A stretch of 46,195 nt of DNA. Origin: a virus. The notes below the pieces were generated by a model. It saw only the letters and a program-made list of their open reading frames with translations. It did not search any database and was not told where the DNA came from. Below are positions 6,882 to 15,102 of the stretch, in pieces. The stretch lies in IMG/VR virus record IMGVR_UViG_3300033993_001896, positions 1-46,195 of that record. One strand, written 5' to 3'. How positions within the stretch are numbered: position 1 is the stretch's first letter; every line of letters begins with the position of its first letter. The translations under genes were made by a program, and so were the position numbers.

Positions 6882-7127
6882 TTACCCTGAGTTTCCGCCT
6901 TCGCCCCCACCCCTTGCAGATTGCGGGTAAGCCTGTGAGTCTGCCCAATGATAGGCGATGTTGAACACGTGCCGCACGCAATCCTCGGCGTCGCGCCGGT
7001 CGATCATCCACGGCAGGGAGAACATCTCTTGATCGAGCACGTAGCCGTTGCCATCGCAGCGGTAGACGGCGATGTGGCGGCGGCCGATGTCGATGAGCAC
7101 CTTGCCATAGGGTGCGTCCTCTACCAT
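6882..7127 (-). CDS. Hypothetical 81-residue protein
   Basis: It starts at an ATG overlapping the stop of the upstream gene by 7 bases (ATGGTAG). The sequence alternates strands and turns (GKVLIDIGRRHIAVYRCDGNGYVLDQEMF) and ends in a Gly-rich tail. The C-terminal end contains the copy of the 19-bp repeat (6901-6919), so the last residues (ARGGGEGG) are dictated by that DNA element. No family recognised. Its close coupling to the 7121-7522 gene suggests they act together. Confidence 0.55.
   Translation of the reverse strand: MVEDAPYGKVLIDIGRRHIAVYRCDGNGYVLDQEMFSLPWMIDRRDAEDCVRHVFNIAYHWADSQAYPQSARGGGEGGNSG
6901..6919. repeat. 19-bp repeat, copy 1
   Basis: On the minus strand CTGCAAGGGGTGGGGGCGA, identical over 19 bases to 44558-44576. 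It lies 32-50 bases upstream of the start of the 6561-6869 gene, at the head of the putative lysis cassette. The other copy lies upstream of the major capsid gene. Two exact copies, both just before major late operons, suggest a shared late-transcription or processing signal. Confidence 0.6.
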
Positions 7128-7522
7128 TGCACGTCGCGGTTCAGGTCGTCCATGAACTCGCGAGCCTCCTCGGGCACGTCGATCTCCGAGAGACTGAACA
7201 GCGTCGGCTTCGTCACCTGTCGATCTGACCGCGTGCGATCGTCCCACGTGGCTTGAACGCACGTCACGCGGGCTGCGACATACGGAGCGAACGACAGGCT
7301 CGCCTCGCTGGCTGCGATCTCGGCAGCGGAGGGCGGCGGCCGGCGAGCCGGGCGGTGCCGCGTGCGGCGGTCGTGACGCGGGGCGAGCCCAGCCACGAGC
7401 TTCATGCGGATCAACTGATCCTTCGTGATCGACCAATACGAACAGATGGCGAACATCGAGCTCGCCGATTGCCACTGCACGCGAAGGGTGGCGAAGTCAA
7501 TCGCCGCTGTGTTGCCCGCCAT
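7121..7522 (-). CDS. Hypothetical protein upstream of lysis cassette
   Basis: A 133-residue protein with an N-terminal helical part (SYWSITKDQLIRMK may form a helix-turn-helix) followed by a very basic stretch (RHDRRTRHRPARR) and an acidic C-terminal tail (EEAREFMDDL). The basic block next to a possible HTH hints at nucleic-acid binding, but no family can be named. It overlaps the glycosyltransferase end at 7497 by 26 bases, which ties it to the glycan module transcript. Confidence 0.55.
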   Translation of the reverse strand: MAGNTAAIDFATLRVQWQSASSMFAICSYWSITKDQLIRMKLVAGLAPRHDRRTRHRPARRPPPSAAEIAASEASLSFAPYVAARVTCVQATWDDRTRSDRQVTKPTLFSLSEIDVPEEAREFMDDLNRDVQW

Positions 7523-8369
7523 GCTTCACCTCTTCAGGCAGCCAGAACGACACGCACCGACTCGACGGGTTCAGACCGAAACGCTTGCCAGTTCGCTCAG
7601 AGATCGAGCGATGGAACGTCACGTGCTCGCAATCACTCCCGCTGTACGTGCCGCCGAGATACGCGTCGCCGCGGTACAGGGCCAGTTGCCCGAACGCTGA
7701 ATTGAACTCGACCGGCGGCGAGCCCACCGGCGGATGCCACGCATGGAACCAGTTCTGATCCCGCTGCCGCCAGTGGTTCAGGCGGGCGGCGAACGCGTCA
7801 TAGTTGATCCGGCCGAGCGGCACCTCGGCCCACGAGTACGATGCGAGCCCGTACCACGAACGATCCCGCTCCATGTGAGCGATGCTGGTCGCCACGCCGT
7901 CAACGCTCCACCCTGCCCACGCGTCTGTATCAAACACGATCACGTAGTCGGGCGTCGCGCCGTGGCTCACCCACCTCTGGCACGCTTCTCGGTACTCTGC
8001 CAAGGCGATCGTCCGCTCGCGTGCGATCGTGTGATTGAGATGCGGGCGACCGTTGATGTTGATTGACACTTGCCGCTGCTGCCCGTCGTGCCACTGCGAG
8101 AGCACGCCTTGCGTCTCGTCGAGTGAGTCGTTCTCGTAGATGAAGGCACTCCACTCGCGAAACATCGAGCCCGTCGCCTCGACGAGCCCGAGCGTCTGCG
8201 GAAGAAACGGCATCGCGTTCCGGCAGATCGCCACCATCGCAACCGTGGCTTCGGCGGCACGCTCGCGCCCATAGGCCACGAGCTCGGCGTACTCCTCCGC
8301 GAACTCCGCGTCGGGCGGGAGCAGCACGTCGGGCCGGTGAGACTCGATCTCGTCAACTGTGATCCGCAC
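7497..8369 (-). CDS. Glycosyltransferase with DxD motif
   Basis: A 290-residue protein of a GT-A type fold. VAMVAICRNAMPFLPQTL is the N-terminal strand-loop-helix that opens many such enzymes, ENDSLDET follows, and VIVFDTDAWAGW carries the DTD metal/nucleotide-sugar site near residue 148. A later SGSDCEHVTFHRS segment could supply acceptor-site residues. It is the last gene of the glycan module and overlaps the preceding glycosyltransferase by 17 bases. Donor and acceptor are unknown. Confidence 0.8.
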   Translation of the reverse strand: MRITVDEIESHRPDVLLPPDAEFAEEYAELVAYGRERAAEATVAMVAICRNAMPFLPQTLGLVEATGSMFREWSAFIYENDSLDETQGVLSQWHDGQQRQVSININGRPHLNHTIARERTIALAEYREACQRWVSHGATPDYVIVFDTDAWAGWSVDGVATSIAHMERDRSWYGLASYSWAEVPLGRINYDAFAARLNHWRQRDQNWFHAWHPPVGSPPVEFNSAFGQLALYRGDAYLGGTYSGSDCEHVTFHRSISERTGKRFGLNPSSRCVSFWLPEEVKHGGQHSGD

Positions 8370-9063
8370 GATCGTCCTCCCGGGTCTGCACCCACGCGAG
8401 CACCGGGTCGCCGGCGAGATCGTCCGCCGTCACCGGCACGCGATGGTTCGCCGTGTGCCACTCTGCCGAGGGCACGTGTGTGCCACGCTCTGCCCCGATG
8501 TTCTGAATCCGGCTCACCGCGGGGAACGCTTCGTATCGCCCGGCACGCAGCACGTGATTCACGATCACATCCCAAGAGGGTTCGCTTCCCGCCCAGCCGG
8601 CGGCGAGCCCGGCCCAGCGATCCCGCCACGTCGCCCAGCCCCACGGGGTGAACCAGCGCCGCAGCCCGCACTCGCCGGGGCGACCGTTCGAAATCCGCTG
8701 GTAGCCTGAGACGTTCATCACGGCGGGGTTCTCCCGGTAGCGGTCGCGTGCCCAGGCGAACCACCGCAAGGCGTCGCGCGTCGGCACGGTGTCATCCTCG
8801 AGATGCACGTGGTACTCGACCGCCGGATCGGCGAACCCGTGAGCGAACGCTTTGCCGATGGCGAGGTTGCAACCCTGGCGGTCGGCGTACACATACGGCA
8901 CAAAGCCGTATCGAGCGGCGACGTTCGCTTGATCTTGCGTCTCGTCGCACGGATCGAGCAGCACCGTCACCTTGCAATCTGCGATGCCGTCGCATTGCGA
9001 AAGCGCATCAAGCGTCGAGGCGAGATACTCGGGGCGGTTGTACGCGGAGACGGTGATATTCAC
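8353..9063 (-). CDS. Family 2-like glycosyltransferase (GTG start)
   Basis: A 236-residue protein that starts at a GTG overlapping the RmlC stop (GTGA, 9060-9063). NITVSAYNRPEYLASTLDAL is the typical GT2 opening. YHVHLEDDTVPTRDALRW contains the metal-binding acidic cluster (EDD, near residue 90), and RWFTPWGWATWRDRW is a conserved aromatic segment seen in related sugar transferases. It would move a sugar from a nucleotide donor to a surface glycan. Family call strong, substrate unknown. Confidence 0.85.
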   Translation of the reverse strand: MNITVSAYNRPEYLASTLDALSQCDGIADCKVTVLLDPCDETQDQANVAARYGFVPYVYADRQGCNLAIGKAFAHGFADPAVEYHVHLEDDTVPTRDALRWFAWARDRYRENPAVMNVSGYQRISNGRPGECGLRRWFTPWGWATWRDRWAGLAAGWAGSEPSWDVIVNHVLRAGRYEAFPAVSRIQNIGAERGTHVPSAEWHTANHRVPVTADDLAGDPVLAWVQTREDDRADHS

Positions 9064-9596
9064 GCGAGCGGATTCCAGGCGGCGTCTTTCGCCGATGTGA
9101 TCACCGCGGGCACGGCGGGCCACACGATTCCTATACCCGGATCGTCAAACCTCGCGCCGGTCTCCGACTCAGGGTGATGCCCGGCGAACGCCACCGAGTA
9201 ACTGCACCGAGATGTCGGCGAGAGCGTCAGCATCCCGTGGGCGAAGCCTCGCGGAACGAACAGGAGATTTCGCCGCTCGTGCGAGAGCGTCACGCCGACC
9301 CACTGCCGATAGGTGGGCGAGTCGGGCCGCACGTCCACCGCTACATCGAACACTTCGCCGTAGTGGCACGCCACGAGCTTCGCCTGGGCATGCGGTGCCC
9401 GTTGCCAGTGCAGCCCGCGGAGCACGCCGCACGAACTCTCGACGAACTTGGTTGAGATCCACGCCCCGGGCAGCCCGGCGCTCGCGAACTGCCACGTGTG
9501 CCACGCTTCGCCGATCCAGCCGCGTTCATCGACGTGCGGCTCGATCACCGCCTCGATCACTTCGGGCAGCCGCGTCGGGCGGAAGTCGATGTTCAT
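9060..9596 (-). CDS. rmlC: dTDP-4-dehydrorhamnose 3,5-epimerase-like protein
   Basis: A 178-residue cupin matching RmlC throughout: DERGWIGEAW near the start, GVLRGLHWQ with the catalytic-region His, GEVFDVAVDVRPDSPTYRQW, LLFVPRGFAHGMLTLS and a C-terminal DPGIGIVWP. RmlC inverts C3 and C5 of dTDP-4-keto-6-deoxyglucose on the way to dTDP-rhamnose or a related sugar. Length is normal. RmlD is encoded three genes upstream, but RmlA and RmlB are absent from the window, so the host would have to supply the intermediate. It may make a variant sugar. Confidence 0.88.
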   Translation of the reverse strand: MNIDFRPTRLPEVIEAVIEPHVDERGWIGEAWHTWQFASAGLPGAWISTKFVESSCGVLRGLHWQRAPHAQAKLVACHYGEVFDVAVDVRPDSPTYRQWVGVTLSHERRNLLFVPRGFAHGMLTLSPTSRCSYSVAFAGHHPESETGARFDDPGIGIVWPAVPAVITSAKDAAWNPLA

Positions 9597-10978
9597 TTCG
9601 TGGGGAAGTTCGTCGGGGCTCCGGTCGCGCCCGAATACTCGTGGTACTTCGGGCGGTAGTTCTCACCCAGCCAGCCGACCGTCTGCTGGAGGATGCCGTC
9701 GTGGGCGGGCGAGCCGTCGTACAGATCGAAGTTGCCGAGCGTCTCGCCGTGCCCGGCGGCGACGAGTTCTTCCCAGAGTTCGGTTCCCGGGAAGGGAATG
9801 CAATCCGAGATCTGCCAGTGCACGCGGTTGCCGTGCTCCGCCCCGAGCCGCTCGAGCCCCTGGAGCAACTCTTGATCTCGCTGCCACGATCCCGGCTTTT
9901 CTCCGGGCAGGTTTCGCATCGTCGTGAAGTGAAACTCCATGCCGCTGTAACGTGTCACGAGATACTTCAGATTCTCGTATGCGACCTGAACGTCGAGCGA
10001 TTTCTTGACGTTGTCAGAGAGCGTTTGGTTAAACGTCTCCACACCGAACCGCATCCCGACGCAGCCGGCATCCACCATGCGGTCATAGAGTTCGGGCTTG
10101 CTGGTGTCGATCCTGCCCATCATCGTCCACGGCAGCGACAGATCCTTGAGCCCGGCGAGAATCTTCTCGATGCGACTCTTGCCGAGGTTCCACGTATCGT
10201 CGTCAAACAGGATGCTCCGCATCTCCTCGCCGAGCCACGCTTTTGCCTGACGCAATTCGTCAACCACCGCGTCGGCAGAGCGTGCCCGGTAGGTGCCGTT
10301 GTTCATCACGTTGGGCCACTGGCAATACGAGCACTTGAACGGACAGCCGCGCGAGGTCATCACCGTGAGCTGGATCTTCGGCGTCGGCATCGTCGGCTCG
10401 TAGTAGTTCACAAGCATGTCAGCCGGCGGTCGCCACGGCAGGAAGTTATTCCCGCCTGGCAGCGTGTCGATGTTCGTCAGGTGCTCGAAGCGGTAGATCG
10501 GCTTCGCCTGGTCGCCGCGCTGGCAGATGTCGAGCACGGGAATGTCGGGCTCGCCGATGACGCAGTGATCGACGTGCGGCTCGTTGATCCACCGCTCGGC
10601 ATACGCTTTCATGTGCGGACCGGTGTAGACGTTCCGACAGCCGAACGATTCCTTTGCCCACTTCGCGATCCCGTCGATGATGCCGACCGTCGGCGTTGCC
10701 ACGTCATAGACCACCACGTCGGGCTTGAACGACGCGAACGCCATGCGGGTGAAGTCGAGGCTCCAGTGCCGTTGCGCGACGCCGTCATAGAACGCGCAGT
10801 CGATGCCGTGGTGGGCCGTGTAAGTCATCGCCCACGAGAGCCAGAACGGAAACGGTGCGTAGCCTGAGAAGTGCGGGCCGGGATTCGTCCAGGGCCACCG
10901 GCTGCCAGCGTTCGGGCCGGTGTAGATTTCGCCGTTCTTCCATCGGATGTGCGGGATGTTTGCGAACAGCACCTTCAT
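9593..10978 (-). CDS. B12-binding-type radical SAM enzyme
   Basis: A 461-residue protein. The first 150 residues look like a Rossmann-type cobalamin-binding domain (MKVLFANIPH start, PDVVVYDVATPTVG). Then SRGCPFKCSYCQ gives C212, C216 and C219, the CxxxCxxC site for the 4Fe-4S cluster that cleaves SAM, followed by the barrel (RSILFDDDTWN, GRIDTSKPELYDRMVDAGC, GMRFGVET). Such enzymes methylate unactivated carbons or rebuild sugars and lipids. Its place between RmlC and a glycosyltransferase suggests a modified sugar. Substrate is inferred. Confidence 0.88.
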   Translation of the reverse strand: MKVLFANIPHIRWKNGEIYTGPNAGSRWPWTNPGPHFSGYAPFPFWLSWAMTYTAHHGIDCAFYDGVAQRHWSLDFTRMAFASFKPDVVVYDVATPTVGIIDGIAKWAKESFGCRNVYTGPHMKAYAERWINEPHVDHCVIGEPDIPVLDICQRGDQAKPIYRFEHLTNIDTLPGGNNFLPWRPPADMLVNYYEPTMPTPKIQLTVMTSRGCPFKCSYCQWPNVMNNGTYRARSADAVVDELRQAKAWLGEEMRSILFDDDTWNLGKSRIEKILAGLKDLSLPWTMMGRIDTSKPELYDRMVDAGCVGMRFGVETFNQTLSDNVKKSLDVQVAYENLKYLVTRYSGMEFHFTTMRNLPGEKPGSWQRDQELLQGLERLGAEHGNRVHWQISDCIPFPGTELWEELVAAGHGETLGNFDLYDGSPAHDGILQQTVGWLGENYRPKYHEYSGATGAPTNFPTK

Positions 10979-11862
10979 AGTTTCTTCTCCAGCCAATTCA
11001 CGAGCTCGGTCATCCGGTGGGCAAACGTGTGCCGCTCAAGCACGAGCCGCCGCCCGGCGTCGCGGTACGGTTGCGTCTCGTGCGGATGCTTCAGGAAATG
11101 TCCTACCACCCGCCGCAACTCCTCGCCGCCGTCAGTGAATGCGAGGCACCCGCCGAACTCCGCTTCGAGGTGCGGCGACCAATCGCTCACCATGAAGCCG
11201 CCGCAGGCGAGCGCACAGAAGATCCTGAAGTTGAACGAGCCGTACTCGAGGTGCTCGCGGAGGTGAGCATTCAAGCAGACGCCGGCGGCCGAGTACGCTG
11301 CCGCCTCCGCTTCGACCGAGCACTTCCCGCGACACACCGGATCGTTCCACGCCGCCGGGTTGCCGAACACGACGAGCCCCTGGTCGCGGCAGGCGAGGAT
11401 GTACCGCTCGGTAGTCTCGCGGTCGCGGATGTTGTTTCCGACGAACACCACGGGCCACGCCAGTTCCGCCGGTGGGCGGGGATAGAACACCTCGGGATCG
11501 ACCGCGAACTGGAGCACGAGACCGTCGCAACACCGATCACGCAGCCCCGGCGAGGGGAACACGAACGCGTCGAAGTGCGGGCGTGCCCTTGCGAACATCT
11601 CGACCGTGCCCGGCCACTCTGGTTCGGGGAAGACGTTCTGGATGTAGAGCACCTGCAGCCCGGTCGTGCCCTTGGCGAACGGCGTGAATGACACGCAGGC
11701 ATCGGCGGGTTCCAGCCCGTTGAGCTCGGCACGCTCCACCCGTGGATCGCGGGCGAGGTACCGCACCCACGCCCGGGCGACCATCTCGTCGCCCTGGACG
11801 TTCGCCCCGTTGTTATCGGTCGAGATCGACGAGACCGACGGCACGAGGATGTTGATCTTCAT
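10975..11862 (-). CDS. GT-B type glycosyltransferase (CgeB-like)
   Basis: A 295-residue protein with two Rossmann-like halves. The N-terminal part begins MKINILVPSVSSISTDN. The C-terminal half has VVFVGNNIRDRETTERYIL, then SFNFRIFCALACGGFMVSDW and the acidic LEAEFGGCLAFTDGGEELRRVV that closes the nucleotide-sugar site in CgeB/DUF3880-type transferases. It starts at the ATG overlapping the RmlD stop. It is a third glycosyltransferase of the glycan module. Family call good, sugar unknown. Confidence 0.8.
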   Translation of the reverse strand: MKINILVPSVSSISTDNNGANVQGDEMVARAWVRYLARDPRVERAELNGLEPADACVSFTPFAKGTTGLQVLYIQNVFPEPEWPGTVEMFARARPHFDAFVFPSPGLRDRCCDGLVLQFAVDPEVFYPRPPAELAWPVVFVGNNIRDRETTERYILACRDQGLVVFGNPAAWNDPVCRGKCSVEAEAAAYSAAGVCLNAHLREHLEYGSFNFRIFCALACGGFMVSDWSPHLEAEFGGCLAFTDGGEELRRVVGHFLKHPHETQPYRDAGRRLVLERHTFAHRMTELVNWLEKKL

Positions 11863-12575
11863 GCCGTCACCAGCGAAAGGTCGCGCGGCACGAGCGGGTT
11901 GTCGCACCGGCCGGGCACGATCCGCTCTTGGTCGATGCCGTGGATCGCGGCGATGTCGCGGAAGAGTTCCAGCCGGTTCACCCGGCGGCTGCCGGCGACG
12001 TGGATGATCCCACGCGTGTCACGCTCCAGAGCCTCTACGATGCCCTGTGCGAGGCGATCGACCGGCGTCGGCGTGTTGTGCCGGTCCTCCCACGCTTCGA
12101 CCGCCTGGCCTTCGGCAAGGCGTCTCGCGAGCCACATGATCCAAGGGCAGCCCGCCGCCATGAGATGTGAGGTTCGCACCACCAACGCCCGCGGGCACGC
12201 CGCGAGCACGGCATCCTCGCCGCGAACCTTCGACACCCCGTAAGCCGTCTTCGGGTTCGGCGTATCGCCCGGCCCGTACCCGCCACGCTGCCCGTCAAAC
12301 ACGTAGTCGGTGCTCACGTACACGAACACGCCGCCGGCTAGCCGGGCGAGCGTTGCCGCGTTCGCCAGGTTCTTCTCTGCCGCCATCCGCGGGTCGGCTT
12401 CGCATGCGGCGAGGTCTTTGGTGCCGCTCGCGAACACCACGACCGGCGCGGCTTGGATACGGCGCGGCGAGGCGAGAGCCTGGAGCACGCCGATGGGGCA
12501 GGCTTCCCAGCCGAGGGAGGCGTGGAGCGAGCGACCCACGAAGCCGCGCCCGATGACTAGGTTTTTCGGAGCCAT
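11859..12575 (-). CDS. rmlD: dTDP-4-dehydrorhamnose reductase-like protein
   Basis: A 238-residue short-chain reductase. GRGFVGRSL (9-17) is the NAD(P)H-binding loop, YVSTDYVFDG (86-95) is the RmlD hallmark, and Y112/K116 in KTAYGVSK are the catalytic pair. It reduces the 4-keto group of the dTDP-sugar made by RmlB and RmlC. At 238 residues it is shorter than the usual 280-300, with a trimmed C-terminal part. The first ATG (12575) overlaps the methyltransferase gene by 19 bases. Family call firm, exact sugar open. Confidence 0.85.
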   Translation of the reverse strand: MAPKNLVIGRGFVGRSLHASLGWEACPIGVLQALASPRRIQAAPVVVFASGTKDLAACEADPRMAAEKNLANAATLARLAGGVFVYVSTDYVFDGQRGGYGPGDTPNPKTAYGVSKVRGEDAVLAACPRALVVRTSHLMAAGCPWIMWLARRLAEGQAVEAWEDRHNTPTPVDRLAQGIVEALERDTRGIIHVAGSRRVNRLELFRDIAAIHGIDQERIVPGRCDNPLVPRDLSLVTA

Positions 12576-13186
12576 ATTGCCGCTCCGTTTCGCACGCGGT
12601 CGTCCTCCCACGCGAGCCGCCACTCGGGATCGAGTTTCAGTTCGGCGTGTGCCCGGCTGCACTTGTACGCGTGGTGCACGTCGTCGAGTATCAAGCACCG
12701 TGCGTGTGGCTTCGCCAGGCGGTAGTCATCGAAGCCCGCGAACTCGCACCCGTCAACGAGCACTGCGTCAAACTGCACATCGTCGAGGTGTTCGAGGAAC
12801 CCTTCGCGGGCGTCCTCGAGGAACGCCACCGTCTCCACCCACCACGACCGCACGAGCTCTTCGGGGAATCGCAGATGATTGTGTGGCGAATTCCACACTT
12901 CCTCAAACGTCGTTGGCGTGAGCGACGCCAGCGTGATCGACGAGCCGAACACCGGCTTGATGCACGGGTAGTCGCGCACGTTCTGAACCAACTGCACGTA
13001 CCGCGTGGCGTTCGCCTCCAAGCACACGAGCTTTGGATCTTGCGCGTGCGAGAGCGCCTCGATAAGCACTTGCGTGGAGCCGAGCCCATCCCACGCCCCG
13101 ATCTCGAGCACGTGCTCGAATCCCTGCTCGCGGATCGTGCGGATGATCGCCTGCCCGAAGGCGTCGTTGCGGGTGATCTCGGGCAT
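12557..13186 (-). CDS. SAM-dependent methyltransferase (class I)
   Basis: A 209-residue protein with the SAM-binding motif VLEIGAWDGLGST (near residue 26), a second acidic strand KLVCLEANATRY and the catalytic-side VQFDAVLVDGCEFAGFDDYRLAKPHARCLILDD. This matches methyltransferases that act on small molecules or sugars (Methyltransf_24-like). It begins by TGATG overlap on RusA and leads the glycan module, so sugar O-methylation is a fair guess. It has no DNA-methylase PP(Y/F) motif, so DNA is unlikely as substrate. Confidence 0.8.
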   Translation of the reverse strand: MPEITRNDAFGQAIIRTIREQGFEHVLEIGAWDGLGSTQVLIEALSHAQDPKLVCLEANATRYVQLVQNVRDYPCIKPVFGSSITLASLTPTTFEEVWNSPHNHLRFPEELVRSWWVETVAFLEDAREGFLEHLDDVQFDAVLVDGCEFAGFDDYRLAKPHARCLILDDVHHAYKCSRAHAELKLDPEWRLAWEDDRVRNGAAIWLRKT

Positions 13187-13593
13187 CAACTGATGCGGAT
13201 GGTAGTCCGCCCCTCCGTTCCGAAAGACTTCTCGACGATCACCTTCCCGACTTGCGTGTCGTCGATCCACGCCACGCCGTTCAACGAGTCCTCGATTCCC
13301 TTGAGCACGTTCGAGCAATCGGCACGCGGGAGCTTCGGGGCGTCGGGCTTCAGCCCTGCTTTGCGGTAGTGGCTCTTCGGGCGGGCGAACACGAGATCGA
13401 CGATCAGCGTGATCGGCACCGCATCGCTGGGCTCCGCCCCCGCGGCCCGGGCGGCAGCCGCAACCGCCGCCCGGTACGCGTGGATCGGATGATCACCCGG
13501 CGTGTAGGCCCGGCCGAAGCCACCGCGAGTGGAGATCCTCGCGCGGGGCTGCGGCACAGGGTCGCCTTCGACGCTGAAGGTGACGGTCTTCAT
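13186..13593 (-). CDS. rusA: RusA-family Holliday junction resolvase
   Basis: A 135-residue protein. TFSVEGDPVPQPRAR opens as in RusA, and PRADCSNVLKGIEDSLNGVAWIDDTQV contains the conserved DxDN-type acidic cluster and the DD pair that hold the catalytic metals. RusA cuts four-way DNA junctions and helps resolve replication or recombination intermediates before packaging. Length is typical. An ATG at 13593 is used. It ends by TGATG overlap on the methyltransferase gene, so it links the replication genes to the glycan module. Confidence 0.9.
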   Translation of the reverse strand: MKTVTFSVEGDPVPQPRARISTRGGFGRAYTPGDHPIHAYRAAVAAAARAAGAEPSDAVPITLIVDLVFARPKSHYRKAGLKPDAPKLPRADCSNVLKGIEDSLNGVAWIDDTQVGKVIVEKSFGTEGRTTIRIS

Positions 13594-13595
13594 GA

Positions 13596-13889
13596 CTAGC
13601 GGTAGCGAATCACCGCGTACCAGCGACGTGTCGCCGGCGAGTAGGCGACGCCTTCCTCGACGATCACCCGCTTCCCGAAGAAGCAGCAATTTTTTCTCGC
13701 CGCCTCGGGCGTGCTGCCCATGCCGATCCCTTCGGTCTGCCCGCACTGCGAATGCACGAGCGTGCCGCGGCGAGCGATGATCGTCGCGTGCTCCTGGGCA
13801 GAGATCACGGCGGGGCCACGAACGATCACCGTCTGAGCCTGGGCGGCCAGCGGCAGAAACAACACGACGAGCGCAAAGACAAACTTCAT
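13596..13889 (-). CDS. Small secreted Cys-containing protein
   Basis: A 97-residue protein with a clear signal peptide (MKFVFALVVLFLPLAAQA, cleavage expected after AQA). The mature part is about 79 residues with three Cys (one in HSQCGQ and a Cys pair in KNCCFF) and repeated beta strands. It is exported to the periplasm or surface. Small exported phage proteins act in exclusion, lysis inhibition or host-surface change. It lies next to another exported protein, the trypsin-like protease at 14329-15066, with a GNAT gene between. Function unknown. Confidence 0.68.
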   Translation of the reverse strand: MKFVFALVVLFLPLAAQAQTVIVRGPAVISAQEHATIIARRGTLVHSQCGQTEGIGMGSTPEAARKNCCFFGKRVIVEEGVAYSPATRRWYAVIRYR

Positions 13890-13891
13890 GG

Positions 13892-14302
13892 CTATCTCTC
13901 CTTGGGGGCTTCGGACCAATCTCCATATCGGTCCCTTCGGAACAGCCGCGTCTCGGCGAACCCGAGATCCCGAGTGAGCTCCGCACACTCAGGAGAAAAC
14001 ACGGCGATCGGTTGGTCGCGGCGGAGGTAGCCGCCGGCGATGAGCACGAGCGAGGCGATCCGGCACAACCCGCGCCGCCGCCACTCCTCGTGCGTGAATC
14101 CTTCGAGCGTTTGAAGCCCGCGCCACTGGTGCGAACACACCCAGGCGACCGGCTGCTCTTCGTAGACCACGACCATCGGCGTGAGCGACTTCGCCGCTTC
14201 GAGCTCCTGCGAGAACTCCGAGCGGTCGTGGCAGAGCTGGGCCGCGATGTAGGCGGCATCCTCGGGCTCCAAGCCCATCGGCGTGTCGGTCGAGATGATC
14301 AT
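13892..14302 (-). CDS. GNAT-like acetyltransferase
   Basis: A 136-residue protein. The core TPMVVVYEEQPVAWVCSHQW, then HEEWRRRGLCRIASLVL, matches the GNAT pattern of a central strand, an acetyl-CoA pyrophosphate loop (RRRGLC in place of Q/RxxGxG/A) and a helix. The C-terminal part has the usual VFSPECAELTRDLGF strand-helix. The loop is slightly degenerate, so activity is not certain. It starts at ATG 14302; a later Met (GLEPED) is possible. It sits between two secreted-protein genes. Substrate unknown. Confidence 0.6.
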   Translation of the reverse strand: MIISTDTPMGLEPEDAAYIAAQLCHDRSEFSQELEAAKSLTPMVVVYEEQPVAWVCSHQWRGLQTLEGFTHEEWRRRGLCRIASLVLIAGGYLRRDQPIAVFSPECAELTRDLGFAETRLFRRDRYGDWSEAPKER

Positions 14303-14328
14303 GCCGGCGAGTGTGCCGGGCTTGTCAA

Positions 14329-15066
14329 CTAATCGCCGCCGATGATCCCGGTGATCCACTCCCGGTGCAGGCTCACGCGGGTGTGCCCGCTTTCCTCGCC
14401 CGCCTTCGACTTGAGCGGCCCGCGATCCGCCGACGTGAAGGAGTTGATGCCGGCGAGTTTTCCGCCGACGAACAGCGGGCCACCCGAGTCACCGGGGGCG
14501 ATGCCGTACTCGAGCGGCGAAGACCCGCGCGAGATGAGGCACACGATCACGCCGCCCTCCAGCCGCGTGATGGTGTTCGTCCCGGCCCGGAGCTTGGCAT
14601 CCGCCGTGGTGTACCCCGTCGAGATCCTGCCCGTGATGCCGAAGCCGGCGATCTGGCAGAGGTCGCCCGCCTCTTCGCCGCCGTCGCACAGCGGCGGATA
14701 CCACGAGAGCCCGACCGGAGCAGCCGTCCGCAGCAACGCAATATCGTTCAGCCCCATCCGCCCCGGCTGCCACTCGTGATGCACGTAGATCGTCTCGACG
14801 CGGAGGTTCTGACCGTTGACCACGACCAGGCACGTGCCCGCCTCGCTCGCCACGTGGGCTGCCGTCAGCACCCAGCGGTCGGCAATCGCCACGCCCGTCG
14901 CGAAGTAGACCTGGCGATCTGAGGCTTCGAGCCCCGTCACAAACGCCGTGTATGGGGCGAAGCCGGCGGCGTAGTCGAGATAGCGGGAGTCGGGAATCGC
15001 ATCATCGGTCGTGCCCGCGAGCGCGGCCGTGGCTGCCAGCACGATCGAGATCGCGAGCGCCCGCAT
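14329..15066 (-). CDS. Secreted trypsin-like serine protease (S1)
   Basis: A 245-residue protein with a signal peptide (MRALAISIVLAATAALAG) and the complete chymotrypsin triad: His71 in LTAAHV, Asp108 in NDIAL and Ser194 in GDSGGPL. Three further Cys residues could form disulfides in the periplasm. Length is typical of the catalytic domain. S1 proteases are unusual in phages. It would be exported, so it could act on envelope proteins, a proteinaceous surface layer or competing phage receptors. Family call firm, biological role unknown. Confidence 0.9.
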   Translation of the reverse strand: MRALAISIVLAATAALAGTTDDAIPDSRYLDYAAGFAPYTAFVTGLEASDRQVYFATGVAIADRWVLTAAHVASEAGTCLVVVNGQNLRVETIYVHHEWQPGRMGLNDIALLRTAAPVGLSWYPPLCDGGEEAGDLCQIAGFGITGRISTGYTTADAKLRAGTNTITRLEGGVIVCLISRGSSPLEYGIAPGDSGGPLFVGGKLAGINSFTSADRGPLKSKAGEESGHTRVSLHREWITGIIGGD

Positions 15067-15102
15067 GCCTGCAATCTGCCACGACGGGCAAGCAGGCTTG
15101 CA

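Noticed and set aside
9212-10867. 551-codon open frame on the plus strand
   Set aside because: It lies opposite RmlC and the radical SAM gene, both with full motifs. The protein is Arg-rich with no domain, as expected for a shadow frame in GC-rich DNA.
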